Shown here piece by piece: positions 33,549 to 42,232 of a DNA stretch of 64,000 bases. The notes under the pieces were generated by a model. It searched no databases, was not told the DNA's origin, and saw nothing but the letters and a program-made list of their open reading frames with translations. The stretch comes from Streptomyces sp. APSN-46.1. GTDB lineage: Bacteria > Actinomycetota > Actinomycetes > Streptomycetales > Streptomycetaceae. The translations under genes were made by a program, and so were the position numbers. The number at the start of each line of letters is the position of its first letter. Position 1 is the stretch's first letter. The DNA is taken from NCBI RefSeq assembly GCF_022815725.1, contig NZ_JALGRF010000003.1:248001-312000 (forward strand). The letters are read 5' to 3'.

Positions 33549-33608
33549 ATGTGGACGGCGTCCACATATCATCCGTAGGCTATACCTGTAAGTAGACGCT
33601 GTCCACAT
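33549..33608 (+). promoter_or_regulatory. paired palindromic operators upstream of the TetR gene
   Basis: A perfect 8-bp-arm palindrome ATGTGGAC-GGC-GTCCACAT spans 33549-33567. A second copy with one mismatch (GTAGAC-GCT-GTCCAC) spans 33592-33606. Their centres are 41 bp apart, about four helical turns. They sit 16-60 nt before the TetR start, in the divergent space shared with the unknown protein, and fit autoregulation. Confidence 0.7.
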
Positions 33609-33623
33609 AAGAATCGACGTCCG

Positions 33624-34295
33624 ATGACACCAGGCACCGAACCGCCCGACGCACCTGAAGCGCCCGAAGCGCCCCGCAAGCGCACCACCTACCGGCACGG
33701 CAACCTCCGCAACGCCCTGCTCGACGCGGCCCTGGAGCTGGCCCGTGAGGGCGGGCCCGACGCCGTATCCCTTCGCGAGGTCACCCGGCGCGCCGGGGTC
33801 TCGCCCAATGCCGCGTACCGGCACTTCGCCGACCGGGGGGCCCTGGTGCACGAGGTCTCGCAGACCGCCATGGGCCAGTGCGCGCGGGCCATGGAGGCCG
33901 AGATCGGCAGCAGGCCGGCCACCGGGGACGCGGCCGCCGACGCGAAGGCCCGCTTCAGGGCCGTCGGGACCGGCTACCTCCGGTTCGCGGTGACCGAGCC
34001 GGGGCTCTTCCGTACCGCCTTCCATGTCCCGGCCGACATGGAGTACGCCAACGACTCCACCGCCGCGGGGGCGGGCGGGCTCACGCCGTTCGAGCTGCTC
34101 GGCGCCGCCCTGGACGCCCTCGTCGACACCGGGCTGCTGCCCGCCGACCGCCGGCCGGGCGCGGAGTTCCTCGCCTGGTCGGCGGTCCACGGGCTGGCCG
34201 TGCTGATGATCGACGGACCGCTGCGCGGAGTCACCCCGGAACAGGCCCACGACGCGGGCCAGGACCTGATCGGGATGATCGAGCGGGGGCTCTAG
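33624..34295 (+). CDS. TetR/AcrR-family repressor with WHG-type C-terminal domain
   Basis: 223 residues. After a Pro/Ala/Glu-rich leader (1-18), the HTH runs from YRHGNLRNALLDAALELAREG to VSPNAAYRHFADRGALVHEV (about 20-75). The C-terminal ligand domain (RFRAVGTGYLRFAVTEPGLFRTAF) is of the WHG type seen in YerO-like and related TetR repressors. The gene is preceded by two GTGGAC-N3-GTCCAC operators, so it is probably self-repressed and may control the divergent unknown gene. The ligand is unknown. It converges on the HD-domain gene 32 nt away. Confidence 0.92.
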   Translation: MTPGTEPPDAPEAPEAPRKRTTYRHGNLRNALLDAALELAREGGPDAVSLREVTRRAGVSPNAAYRHFADRGALVHEVSQTAMGQCARAMEAEIGSRPATGDAAADAKARFRAVGTGYLRFAVTEPGLFRTAFHVPADMEYANDSTAAGAGGLTPFELLGAALDALVDTGLLPADRRPGAEFLAWSAVHGLAVLMIDGPLRGVTPEQAHDAGQDLIGMIERGL

Positions 34296-34327
34296 ACACC
34301 GCTCTTCTGAAAAAGTGCCGCCCGGCC

Positions 34328-34915
34328 CTACGGCGCGTCGAGCGGGTTCGCCCCGATGCGGGCCGCCGCGCCGCCCGCGACGTAGGCCGCCGCCGCGCAG
34401 TCCGGCTTGCGGGCGGCCTGGTCCTCGACCAGCGCGAGGAAGGCCGCGCCGAAGCCCAGCCGGGGGTGGGCGCCGAGGAGTTCGGCCCGGAACGCGGGAT
34501 CGAATTCGGCCACGCGCAGACCGGAGACGTCCGCGCTGGTGCCGACCTGGAGGAGGTGGCTCTCCACGTCCTGGGCCGCGCTGACATCGTCCCGCATGTG
34601 CAGGACGATCACCTCCTCCGCACGGGCCCGCCGGGCCGCCGGCCAGCCCAGGCCCGCCGTCAGCACCCGGGCGACATGACCGCCCGCCTCCTCGAAGGGG
34701 AGGGTGTGGCTGTCGAACGGGGCGGTCAGGCCCAGGTCGTGCAACAGGGCGCTGACGTAGAGGAGTTCCTCGTCGTACGAGAGCCCGTGCGCGGCGGCGT
34801 ACGCGGCGCCGAAGGCGTAGGAGCGCACGGAGTGGTTCAGCAGGGCCGCGTCCGTGTACTCCGACGCGATCTCCAGGGCGGCGCGGCCCGCAGCGGTGTC
34901 AAGTGTCCATGTCAT
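34328..34915 (-). CDS. HD-domain metal-dependent hydrolase
   Basis: 195 residues from ATG 34915. The HD-superfamily signature is HSVRSYAFG followed by YVSALLHDLG, with further His residues downstream (FEEAGGHVARVL, VIVLHMRDD). The HSxRxYxxG start resembles cyanamide-hydratase-like and small-molecule HD hydrolases rather than nucleotide-cyclising enzymes. It follows codA by 11 nt in the same direction, so it is probably co-transcribed and may act on the same nucleobase or urea-like metabolites; that link is inference. Confidence 0.85.
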   Translation of the reverse strand: MTWTLDTAAGRAALEIASEYTDAALLNHSVRSYAFGAAYAAAHGLSYDEELLYVSALLHDLGLTAPFDSHTLPFEEAGGHVARVLTAGLGWPAARRARAEEVIVLHMRDDVSAAQDVESHLLQVGTSADVSGLRVAEFDPAFRAELLGAHPRLGFGAAFLALVEDQAARKPDCAAAAYVAGGAAARIGANPLDAP

Positions 34916-34926
34916 GGCGCCCCACC

Positions 34927-36270
34927 CTACGGGCGGCTGAAATCCACCTCCGTCGGACCCGACCCCCAGCCCTCCGGCGGCCAGTTCAGCCAGGTCGGGG
35001 CGGGCGGGGTCTCGGCGAGGACGCTGCCGCGCGAGACGACGTACCGGGGCCGGACCTGGCGGCGGATCGCCTCGGTGGGGGTCTCCGCCGGGAGCAGGAC
35101 GAAGGAGGCCGGCGAGCCCTCGGCGATGCCGTACTCGGACGCGTCCAGGCCCAGGACGTGCGCCGCACGGTCCGTCACCATCGAGAAGGCCTCCGGGATT
35201 TCGTCCGCCCCGGTGAGCTGGGCCGCGTACAGCCCGACGAGGGCGGTCTGCAGCGGGTTGGCGGTCCCCAGGGCGTTCCACGGGTCCATCACGTCGTCGT
35301 GGCCGAAGGCCACGTTCACGCCCGCCGCCAGCATCTCCTTGACCTGGGTGAGGCCGCGGCGCTTGGGGTAGGCGTCGAACCGGCCTTGGAGGTTGAGGTT
35401 GGCGAAGGGGTTGGAGACCAGGTTGATCCCCGAACGCGCCAGCAGCCGCTGGAGTTTGAAACTGTACGCGCCGCCGTAGGAGCCCATCGCGGTCGTGTGC
35501 GAGGCGGTCACCCGCTCGCGCAGGCCCGAGCGCAGGGCGAGCGTGGCCAGCACCTCCACGAAGCGGGACTGGTCGTCGTCGATCTCGTCGCAGTGGGCGT
35601 CCACGCGCAGCCCGTGCTCCTCGGCCAGCGCCAGGGCGATCCCCAGGGACGCGACCCCGTCCTCGCGGGTGTCCTCGAAGTGCGGGATCGCCCCGACGAC
35701 GTCCGCCCCGCGCCGGACGGCCTCGCGCAGCAGCGCCTCGCCGTCCGGGAAGGAGACGATGCCCTCCTGCGGGAACGCGACGATCTGCAGGGTCATGAAA
35801 TCCCGCACCCGGTCGCGGAGTTCGAGCAGCGCGTCGAGCGCGGTCAGCGACGGGTCGGTGGTGTCGCAGTGGGTACGCACGTGCAGCACGCCCTGCGCCG
35901 CCTGCCAGCGCAGCACCTCGGTGGCCCGGGCGATGACGTCCTCGCGCGTCAGGGTCCGCTTGCGCTCGCTCCAGCGGGCGATGCCCTCCCACAGCGTGCC
36001 GGAGGCGTTCGGGCGCGGCTCCCCGGCGGTCAGGGCGGTGTCGAGGTGGATGTGCGGTTCGACGAAGGGGGCGCTGAGCAGCGCGCCGTGCGCCTCGATC
36101 AGGGTGCCGGTGGCGGGCGGTTCCTTCTGGTCGTCGAACGGGACCACCCGCGCGATCCGCCCGTCCTCGCCGACCTCCACGTCGAAGCGGCCTCCGGTAC
36201 GGCCTGCGGTACGCCCTTCGGTACGCCCTTCGCCCCGCAGCAGCCGGGCACCCCGGACGATCATCCGCAT
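34927..36270 (-). CDS. codA: cytosine deaminase
   Basis: About 447 residues from ATG 36270 (AGGGTG upstream). It aligns by eye along its length with E. coli CodA: PFVEPHIHLDTALTAGEP (metal-binding HxH), SGTLWEGIARWSERK, QIVAFPQEGI, GADVVGAIPHFE, HCDEIDDDQSRFVE (catalytic Glu), VTASHTTAM, LQGRFDAYPKRRG, and GHDDVMDPW (metal-binding Asp). It converts cytosine to uracil and ammonia in pyrimidine salvage, and also acts on 5-fluorocytosine. Residues 15-27 hold a short GRT-rich repeat not seen in the E. coli enzyme. No permease (codB) is adjacent. The HD hydrolase follows in the same operon. Confidence 0.95.
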   Translation of the reverse strand: MRMIVRGARLLRGEGRTEGRTAGRTGGRFDVEVGEDGRIARVVPFDDQKEPPATGTLIEAHGALLSAPFVEPHIHLDTALTAGEPRPNASGTLWEGIARWSERKRTLTREDVIARATEVLRWQAAQGVLHVRTHCDTTDPSLTALDALLELRDRVRDFMTLQIVAFPQEGIVSFPDGEALLREAVRRGADVVGAIPHFEDTREDGVASLGIALALAEEHGLRVDAHCDEIDDDQSRFVEVLATLALRSGLRERVTASHTTAMGSYGGAYSFKLQRLLARSGINLVSNPFANLNLQGRFDAYPKRRGLTQVKEMLAAGVNVAFGHDDVMDPWNALGTANPLQTALVGLYAAQLTGADEIPEAFSMVTDRAAHVLGLDASEYGIAEGSPASFVLLPAETPTEAIRRQVRPRYVVSRGSVLAETPPAPTWLNWPPEGWGSGPTEVDFSRP

Positions 36271-36299
36271 ACGGGGCACCCTAGGCCCGCGCAACACGA

Positions 36300-36335
36300 G
36301 ATCCCCGCCCCCTCGCGCGGAGGGGAACGGGGATC
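36300..36335. terminator. terminator hairpin after the GT4-Stealth gene
   Basis: GATCCCCG (36300-36307) pairs with CGGGGATC (36328-36335), with an inner CCCCTC/GAGGGG stem. It lies between the GT4-Stealth stop and codA, both on the minus strand, and separates the two transcription units. Confidence 0.7.
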
Positions 36336-36347
36336 ACCTGAACGTGG

Positions 36348-39182
36348 CTACGCCTTCTCGAACGGCGAGCGGACCGGGAAGTACGCGTTCAGGAACGCGC
36401 GCAGCACGCGGTCCTGCTCGTCGACCGGCACCGCCGCGTCCGCCGACTCGCCGATGCAGAACACGCTGTGGCTGCGGGTGGCCAGCAGCCGGCTGAGCCG
36501 CGTGTGGTGCTCGTAGTTGCCCGCGTTGATGAATGAGCACGAGATCGACGACGGCATCGACCGCCCGGTCATGTAGCCGTAGTGGTGGTGCAGCGAGGAG
36601 GTGACGGACAGGTCCGTCCGCGCCCTGAACTTGCTCGCCGCCGTGGCCCCGATCTCCTCGGGGCACTCCTCGGCGATCTCCTTGAGCACACTGCGCCGCA
36701 GCGGGTGCGGTGCGTGCAGGAAGCCGTGGGTGGCGGTGCGGCCGAACTTCCGCTGGAGCAGCGCGCGGTTGTTCTTGGCCGCGGCGAAGTAGCCCTCGTC
36801 GTCATCGGTCAGCTCGACGGGCGGAACGGCGGTGGGCGACCGGAAGAAGTGCGCCATGCCGTTGCTGCCGAAGAACGAGGACGGGCTCAGCGGGCGGCCC
36901 ATGAACACGTCGTCGTTGAGGTAGAGGAAGTGCTCCGAGAGGCCCTCGATGCGGTGCAGCTGGCTCTCGATGGCGTGCGAGTTGAAGGTCGGCAGCCAGT
37001 TCTCGTCAGCGAAGATCTCGCGGTGACTGACGACCTTGATGCCCGGCTGGGTGGTGTCCAGCCAGTCCGGCGTCTGGTCGTCTGTGACGATGTAGACGTT
37101 GCGCACCCAGGGGGCGTACATGGCCAGCGACCGCAGGGAGTACCGCAGTTCGTCGCGGTTGCGGAACCGCACGTCTCCGCTGTCCGCGCCGCCGTCGGTG
37201 GCGATCCCCGCGGCGCGCTTGGCGGCGTCGCGGCGCTCGCGCCAGTCGGGGTCGCTGTCGTCCACCCAGGTGTAGACGACGTCGATCGGGAAGTCGACCT
37301 CCCACATGAGGTGGTCGGTGAAGGCCGCCGCCGTCGGGTACTCGCGCCCGGCGACGCTCAGCGTGGCGGACGCCTCCAGCGAGGGCAGCCGCGGCCCGAC
37401 GAGGGTCGATCCGCGCGGGGCTGCGCGCCAGCCGGGCAGCTCGGCGCTCTCGGGCTCCACGGTCCAGAACTCCACCGCGCAGGCGAACGCGGGACCGTAG
37501 CGCAGGGTCCGGCTCTCGGTGACGACCGGCTTGAAGACGCGCAGGCCGGCCACATCGCCGACCGCCTTCAGCCGCTCGGCGAGCACCGCGCCGGGAGCCG
37601 CGCCGCGCGGGGTCACCAGCTCCGCGTAGACGGGCTTGCCGTGCAGCTCGGCGGCGAGCGCGGCGAGTACCGCCTCGCGGCGCTCGACCTCCACCGCGAT
37701 GCGGTACGAGGTGCCGCCGTCGCGCAGGAGGACGTACGGAACGCCGTGCGCCTTCAGCGCGGAGGTGGTGAGCTCCAGGTTCCACTCGGCCATCCGCGGC
37801 GCCAGGATGTCGTCGCGCACCTCGGCCAGCCGGCCCGCGGAGCGCACCAGGGCGCCGGAGCGGTCCTGGGCCTGGATCATGACCTCGCGGGCCTTCTGCT
37901 CGTCGGCCGAGCCGGCCAGCACGCTGATGGGCGCGGCCACGTTGAAGCTGCGGGTGCCGCCGGCGGCGATGCGCAGCGCCGTGCGGTCGGCGCGCTCGGC
38001 GAGCCGGGCGGGCGAGTCGCGGCGGGCGACGAGGCGCTCGAAGAGCTCCTCCCACTGCTTGGTGATGCGCTCGGCGGAGAACCGCTGGTGGACGCCCTCG
38101 CGGGCGGCCTTGCCGTACGCGCGGCGGGTCTCGTCGTCGCCCATCAGCTTGGACATGGCGACGGCCAGCGAATCCTTGTCGCCCGCGGGGACGAGCAGGC
38201 CGTCCACGCCGTGCCGGATGATCTCGGCCGGGCCGGTGACGATGTCGTAGGCGATGACCGGGACACCGGCGGCGAAGACCTCCAGGAGCACGAGGGGGAA
38301 CGCCTCGTTGCGGGAGGGCAGCATGGCCAGGCCCGCCTTGGCCCACTCCTGCTCCATCTCGGAGGAGCGCCCGAGCAGCAGCACGCGGTCGTGCAGGGCG
38401 AGGCCGTCGATGATCCGCCGCAGGCGGACCTCCTGGGGCCCGTCGCCGAAGATCCGCATCGTCCACTCGGGGTGCTCGTCGGCTATGGAGGCGAAGGCCT
38501 CGATGGCGTGGTCGAGCTGCTTCTCGGGCGTCATCCGGGCGGCCAGCACGATGGTCTTGCTGTCCAGGTCGGAGCGGGGCCGGAAGCCGTCGGGGACGGC
38601 GTTGGGGATGGCCACGAGCTCGGGGGCGGTGGCGCCCAGCGAGTCGGCGAACCAGTCGTTGGTGCGCTCGGTGAGCGAGGCCAGCGCGTCGATCCGGGGC
38701 GCGTAGACGAGCAGCGGCTCGCCGCTGACGCCGCGCAGCTGGGACGCTCGGTGTTCCTGGTGCACGGTGATCACGCGGGCGGGCACGAGCTCGGCGACGG
38801 CGGCCATGAGCGCGGGCGTGGTGGTGATCAGCACATCGGTGTCGATCGAACCGAGGGCGTTGGTCATCTCGATGTCGGAGAGCCGGTCGAAGGTGGCTTC
38901 CCAGGCCGGCCGGATGATCTCGCTGGGCAGCGAGGTCAGCGTGCGGCAGGCCTGCTCGTTCAGACCGCTCTCGCGCACCGGGCGCCCGTACGGGCCGGTG
39001 CGGTCCACCAGGTAGCGGCGCGGGATGGCGTGGCCGGCGGAGAAGAAGGGCTCGGGCCTGGTCTTGAAGACACTGATCACCTCGACCTCGTGGCGCGGGG
39101 CCAGATGTGCCGCCTGGGTGTAGGTGGCCATCTCGGTGCCACCCATCTCGTCGCCCCAGGTGAGCAGGAAGGTGATCTTCAT
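36348..39182 (-). CDS. bifunctional GT4 glycosyltransferase - Stealth hexose-1-phosphate transferase
   Basis: 944 residues in two enzymes. Residues 1-400 are a GT-B family 4 glycosyltransferase: MGGTEMATY at the donor/acceptor loop, LAARMTPEKQLDHAIEAF, and an EX7E-like motif in GPAEIIRHGVDGLLVPAG. From about 631 the four Stealth conserved regions follow: CR1 FPIDVVYTWVDDSDPDW; CR2 NRDELRYSLRSLAMYAPWV and VTDDQTPDWLD; CR3 SHAIESQLHRIEGL with LNDDVFMGRP (about 733-760); and CR4 HAPHPLRRSVLKEI. Stealth proteins build phosphodiester-linked glycans by moving hexose-1-phosphate from UDP-sugar. The protein has no membrane segment, so it should act at the inner face. It overlaps the upstream gene's stop by one base (TGATG). 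Confidence 0.93.
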   Translation of the reverse strand: MKITFLLTWGDEMGGTEMATYTQAAHLAPRHEVEVISVFKTRPEPFFSAGHAIPRRYLVDRTGPYGRPVRESGLNEQACRTLTSLPSEIIRPAWEATFDRLSDIEMTNALGSIDTDVLITTTPALMAAVAELVPARVITVHQEHRASQLRGVSGEPLLVYAPRIDALASLTERTNDWFADSLGATAPELVAIPNAVPDGFRPRSDLDSKTIVLAARMTPEKQLDHAIEAFASIADEHPEWTMRIFGDGPQEVRLRRIIDGLALHDRVLLLGRSSEMEQEWAKAGLAMLPSRNEAFPLVLLEVFAAGVPVIAYDIVTGPAEIIRHGVDGLLVPAGDKDSLAVAMSKLMGDDETRRAYGKAAREGVHQRFSAERITKQWEELFERLVARRDSPARLAERADRTALRIAAGGTRSFNVAAPISVLAGSADEQKAREVMIQAQDRSGALVRSAGRLAEVRDDILAPRMAEWNLELTTSALKAHGVPYVLLRDGGTSYRIAVEVERREAVLAALAAELHGKPVYAELVTPRGAAPGAVLAERLKAVGDVAGLRVFKPVVTESRTLRYGPAFACAVEFWTVEPESAELPGWRAAPRGSTLVGPRLPSLEASATLSVAGREYPTAAAFTDHLMWEVDFPIDVVYTWVDDSDPDWRERRDAAKRAAGIATDGGADSGDVRFRNRDELRYSLRSLAMYAPWVRNVYIVTDDQTPDWLDTTQPGIKVVSHREIFADENWLPTFNSHAIESQLHRIEGLSEHFLYLNDDVFMGRPLSPSSFFGSNGMAHFFRSPTAVPPVELTDDDEGYFAAAKNNRALLQRKFGRTATHGFLHAPHPLRRSVLKEIAEECPEEIGATAASKFRARTDLSVTSSLHHHYGYMTGRSMPSSISCSFINAGNYEHHTRLSRLLATRSHSVFCIGESADAAVPVDEQDRVLRAFLNAYFPVRSPFEKA

Positions 39183-40168
39183 CAGACGGTTTCCTTGGTG
39201 GAGATGACAGTGCTGCTTACAGCGAGATTCCCGGCGGCCGTGAGGTGCGCGTGCACGCGCAGGAGCGCGCCGCCCTCGGTGGCGATGGTCCGGAAAGGAG
39301 TACGGAAGACCTTCTTGGGGTGGCGTACGTCGCTAAGACGACGGCCGATCTTGATCCGGTTCCGTCCGGACCGCATCTGAATGTCCCACACACCCTTGGC
39401 CCGGCCCTTCGCCATGGCGTCGAGCGGTACGTCGAAGGCGAACCGGTCGCCGTCCCACTCCGCCCGGATCGGGACGGACGCCGTACCGCCGCGGCGCACG
39501 GCCTCGGCCGTGAACTCGGCCGGGGAGCCGCCGGCGAGCAGCCGGCCGCGGACGGAGATCCGGTCCCAGCGCAGGTCGAAGGCGATCAGCTCGGCGCCGA
39601 GCCGGGGGCCGGTCACCTTGATCATGGACTGGCCGTCCACGGACCGCATGGGCCGGAAGACGGCGCCGGAGGAGGGGCTGGGCGGCGAGGAGAGGGTGGG
39701 GCCGTCCGCCGCGTAGGCGGGCGGGGCCGTGATCCCGAAGCGGGCCTTGCGGCCCTTGGTGTCGGATATCTCGACCGTGAGACGCCACACACCGTCCGTC
39801 AGCCGCGGGCCGGAGGCCTCCGGGGCGTCGTGGCGGGCGTGCCGCAGCCCGGTCGTCGCGGTGAGCAGGACCGGGCCGTGCGGCGGGGACTCCAGCTCCA
39901 TCGCGACGATGTGCCGCTGGTCACGCCGCTCGAATATGAGGAACGCCTCGGCGACTTCGCCGGACCGCCGGGGCGAGGGCACGGCGAGGTTGAAGGTGCG
40001 CCCACCGAGTACGGAGAGGTGTACGGGCTTCAGGGTCGGGCGGGCCCGCCCCCTTGTACCCAGCGCCGGGACCGTGTTGATCCGCTCCACGCGACGGCGG
40101 ATGCGGCCCGCCGTGCGCCGAGCGCGCTTGACCGCCCCCACCGCATGGGACAGCAAGGTTTCACTCAT
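39182..40168 (-). CDS. unknown protein of the glycopolymer locus, probable beta-sandwich
   Basis: 328 residues with no recognised catalytic motif. The N-terminus is strongly basic (VKRARRTAGRIRRRVERINT). The body alternates short beta-strand-like stretches (RPTLKPVHLSVLGGRTFNLA, GVWRLTVEISDTKGRKARFG), and two halves have similar order, which suggests repeated all-beta domains. Similar segments occur as accessory domains of teichoic-acid-type glycerophosphotransferases. It starts the leftward operon and its stop overlaps the GT4-Stealth start, so the two are translationally coupled and likely work together. No function is assigned. Confidence 0.75.
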   Translation of the reverse strand: MSETLLSHAVGAVKRARRTAGRIRRRVERINTVPALGTRGRARPTLKPVHLSVLGGRTFNLAVPSPRRSGEVAEAFLIFERRDQRHIVAMELESPPHGPVLLTATTGLRHARHDAPEASGPRLTDGVWRLTVEISDTKGRKARFGITAPPAYAADGPTLSSPPSPSSGAVFRPMRSVDGQSMIKVTGPRLGAELIAFDLRWDRISVRGRLLAGGSPAEFTAEAVRRGGTASVPIRAEWDGDRFAFDVPLDAMAKGRAKGVWDIQMRSGRNRIKIGRRLSDVRHPKKVFRTPFRTIATEGGALLRVHAHLTAAGNLAVSSTVISTKETV

Positions 40169-40380
40169 GGCGCTCCAACATCTTTCCTGTGCCGGGCAGG
40201 CAGGACGGCCCGCTCAATTCTGGTGACCCATGACCACCACTAGAATGCGGAGAAATCCCGCTGCGTCCCACTCTCCGAGCGGCACTGTGACGGGTTGCAT
40301 TTCCATGGGGTTTTCTTGACTCTTACCTCGCGCATGGGTTTCCTTTAGCTCTGCATGATATGCGACGGTGGGGTTCACCG
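40169..40380. other. divergent promoter region of the two Stealth operons
   Basis: The roughly 240-bp gap between the leftward operon (starts 40168) and the rightward one is locally AT-richer than its surroundings. TTGACT at 40316-40321 is a fair -35 for rightward transcription, with T-rich -10-like sequence about 18-22 bp downstream, but no clean -10 hexamer is visible. No RNA gene or riboswitch is recognised. Confidence 0.4.
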
Positions 40381-40411
40381 AGGAGCAGGGATGAGGCGCA
40401 GCACATCGTGA
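40381..40411 (+). promoter_or_regulatory. strong ribosome site and 6-codon leader ORF overlapping the Stealth start
   Basis: AGGAG (40381-40385) is spaced 5 nt before ATG 40391, which opens a six-codon frame, MRRSTS, ending TGA at 40409-40411. That stop overlaps GTG 40408, the best start of the Stealth protein, as GTGA. The Stealth GTG has no ribosome site of its own, so its translation may depend on the leader. Confidence 0.45.
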
Positions 40412-42216
40412 CCGTACCGTCGCTGAAGCAGGAGACGGCCCCCGCGAAAGCGGCTGCCGCGCCGGTCGGCGGAACCGGGCGTCCCAACGCCGAGGGGTCC
40501 GCTCTCGTCGGCGTCTACCGCAAGGTGATGCCCACCCGCCTGCGCCGCGTGGTCGCGGCCCGCTACTCCCCCGAGACCCGCCGCCGCATCAAGCAGTCCA
40601 TCGGTTCCGGCGGCGTCGGCCAGATGCCCGGCAAGGTGCGCGGCGCGAGCCTCGCCACCCTGCGCCGCTCCCTCGTGGCCAGTTCGGGCGCCCAGGTCAT
40701 ATCCGTGGCCGGACGCCCCCGCATAGCCTTCGTCGACGACGGCCTCTCGCCCGAGAGCGCCCGCCGCGCCGGGCTCGGCGCGGTCACCGCGGCCCTGGAC
40801 ACAGCGGGAGTCGACTACTTCTGCGTACGCAACCAGGACCGCCGGGCCACCACCGTCGCCGTCGCCGCCGCCGACCGCGCCCGCGTCGTCACCGCCCTCC
40901 AGGAGCTGAGCCGGACGCTGCCGGCCTACTTCGGCCCCCGAGGCCCGGAGAGCCGGCGCATCGTCCCCGCCTACCAGCCCGCCAACTGGCGCCGGTTCGG
41001 GCGCGCCCGCACGCTGCGCCTGTTCTGGTACCGGACCGACCCGGGCCGGCACGTGGTCCTGGGGCCCGAGCACGGCTGCGACATCGAGTTCTGGGCCGCC
41101 GAGGGCGACCGGCTGGTCGCACCGCGCCGCAACTCCATCACCGAGTCCGTGCCGGCCGGCCGGCTCTCCGTGGAGGTCCCGGTGACCACCTTCACGGCGC
41201 CCTGGGGCACCCACACCCCCACCGCCATGACGGTGCGCACCCGCCCCGAGTTCACGGCCACGCTCCCCCGCGACATCTCCTTCCCCATCGACGTCGTCTA
41301 CACCTGGGTGGACGGCGCCGACCCGCAGTGGCTGCGCCGCCGGTCCCGGTTCACCGGCGCCGACTACCACGCCGAAGCGGCGAACGCGGCGCGCTACGCC
41401 AACCACGACGAACTGCGCTACTCCCTGCGGTCGCTGGCCACGTACGCCCCCTGGGTGCGCACCATCTACCTGGTCACCGACGACCAGACCCCCGAGTGGC
41501 TGGACACCACCCAGCCCGGGATCAAGGTCGTCAGCCACCGCGAGATATTCGCCGACCAGTCCGCGCTGCCGACCTTCAACTCGCACGCCATCGAGAGCCA
41601 GCTGCACCACATCGAGGGCCTCGCGGAGCACTTCCTCTACTTCAACGACGACGTGTTCCTGGGCCGCGAGATGGCCCCGGGCGGGTTCTTCCTCGCCAAC
41701 GGCCTGACCCAGTTCTTCCCCTCCCCCGCGCTGGTGCCCCTCGGCCCGCCGTCCACCGACGACGTGCCGGTCTCCATCGCAGGCAAGAACAACCGCGCCC
41801 TGATCCAGGAGCGCTTCGGCACCACACCGGTACAGAAGATGCGGCACGTCCCGCACGCGCTGAGCCGCGCCGTCCTGGCCGAGATCGAGGACGAGTTCGC
41901 GGAGCAGCACCGGGCCACGGCCGCCAACCGGTTCCGCAGCCCGCAGGACATCGCCATCCCGTCCTCGCTGTACCACTACTACGCGTTCCACACCGGGCGG
42001 GCACTGGCCGGCGACCTGGAGTACGTGTACATCGACGTCTCGCTGCCCAACGCCGGTCACCGGCTCGACCGGCTGCTCCTCGCCCGCGACCGGGACGTGT
42101 TCTGCCTCAACGACACGCTGTCCACGGAAGAGGACTTCGACACCAGCACCAGGCTGCTGAAGCCGTTCCTGGACTCGTACTTCCCCATACCCAGCCGGTT
42201 CGAGCGGCCCGCGTAA
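40408..42216 (+). CDS. Stealth-family capsular polysaccharide phosphotransferase
   Basis: About 602 residues from GTG 40408; an in-frame ATG at 40360 has no ribosome site. The N-terminal 290 residues are a Stealth-specific leader domain with basic helices. The conserved regions are CR1 FPIDVVYTWVDGADPQW (about 292), CR2 NHDELRYSLRSLATYAPWV and VTDDQTPEWLD (about 329), CR3 SHAIESQLHHIEGLAEHF with FNDDVFLGRE (392-420), and CR4 HVPHALSRAVLAEIEDEF (about 478). It closely resembles the Stealth half of the divergent gene but lacks the GT4 domain. It should transfer hexose-1-phosphate to build a phosphoglycan. It is the first gene of an operon with the PIG-L lipoprotein and acyltransferase. Confidence 0.93.
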   Translation: MTVPSLKQETAPAKAAAAPVGGTGRPNAEGSALVGVYRKVMPTRLRRVVAARYSPETRRRIKQSIGSGGVGQMPGKVRGASLATLRRSLVASSGAQVISVAGRPRIAFVDDGLSPESARRAGLGAVTAALDTAGVDYFCVRNQDRRATTVAVAAADRARVVTALQELSRTLPAYFGPRGPESRRIVPAYQPANWRRFGRARTLRLFWYRTDPGRHVVLGPEHGCDIEFWAAEGDRLVAPRRNSITESVPAGRLSVEVPVTTFTAPWGTHTPTAMTVRTRPEFTATLPRDISFPIDVVYTWVDGADPQWLRRRSRFTGADYHAEAANAARYANHDELRYSLRSLATYAPWVRTIYLVTDDQTPEWLDTTQPGIKVVSHREIFADQSALPTFNSHAIESQLHHIEGLAEHFLYFNDDVFLGREMAPGGFFLANGLTQFFPSPALVPLGPPSTDDVPVSIAGKNNRALIQERFGTTPVQKMRHVPHALSRAVLAEIEDEFAEQHRATAANRFRSPQDIAIPSSLYHYYAFHTGRALAGDLEYVYIDVSLPNAGHRLDRLLLARDRDVFCLNDTLSTEEDFDTSTRLLKPFLDSYFPIPSRFERPA

Positions 42217-42232
42217 CCACGAGAGAAGTTCC

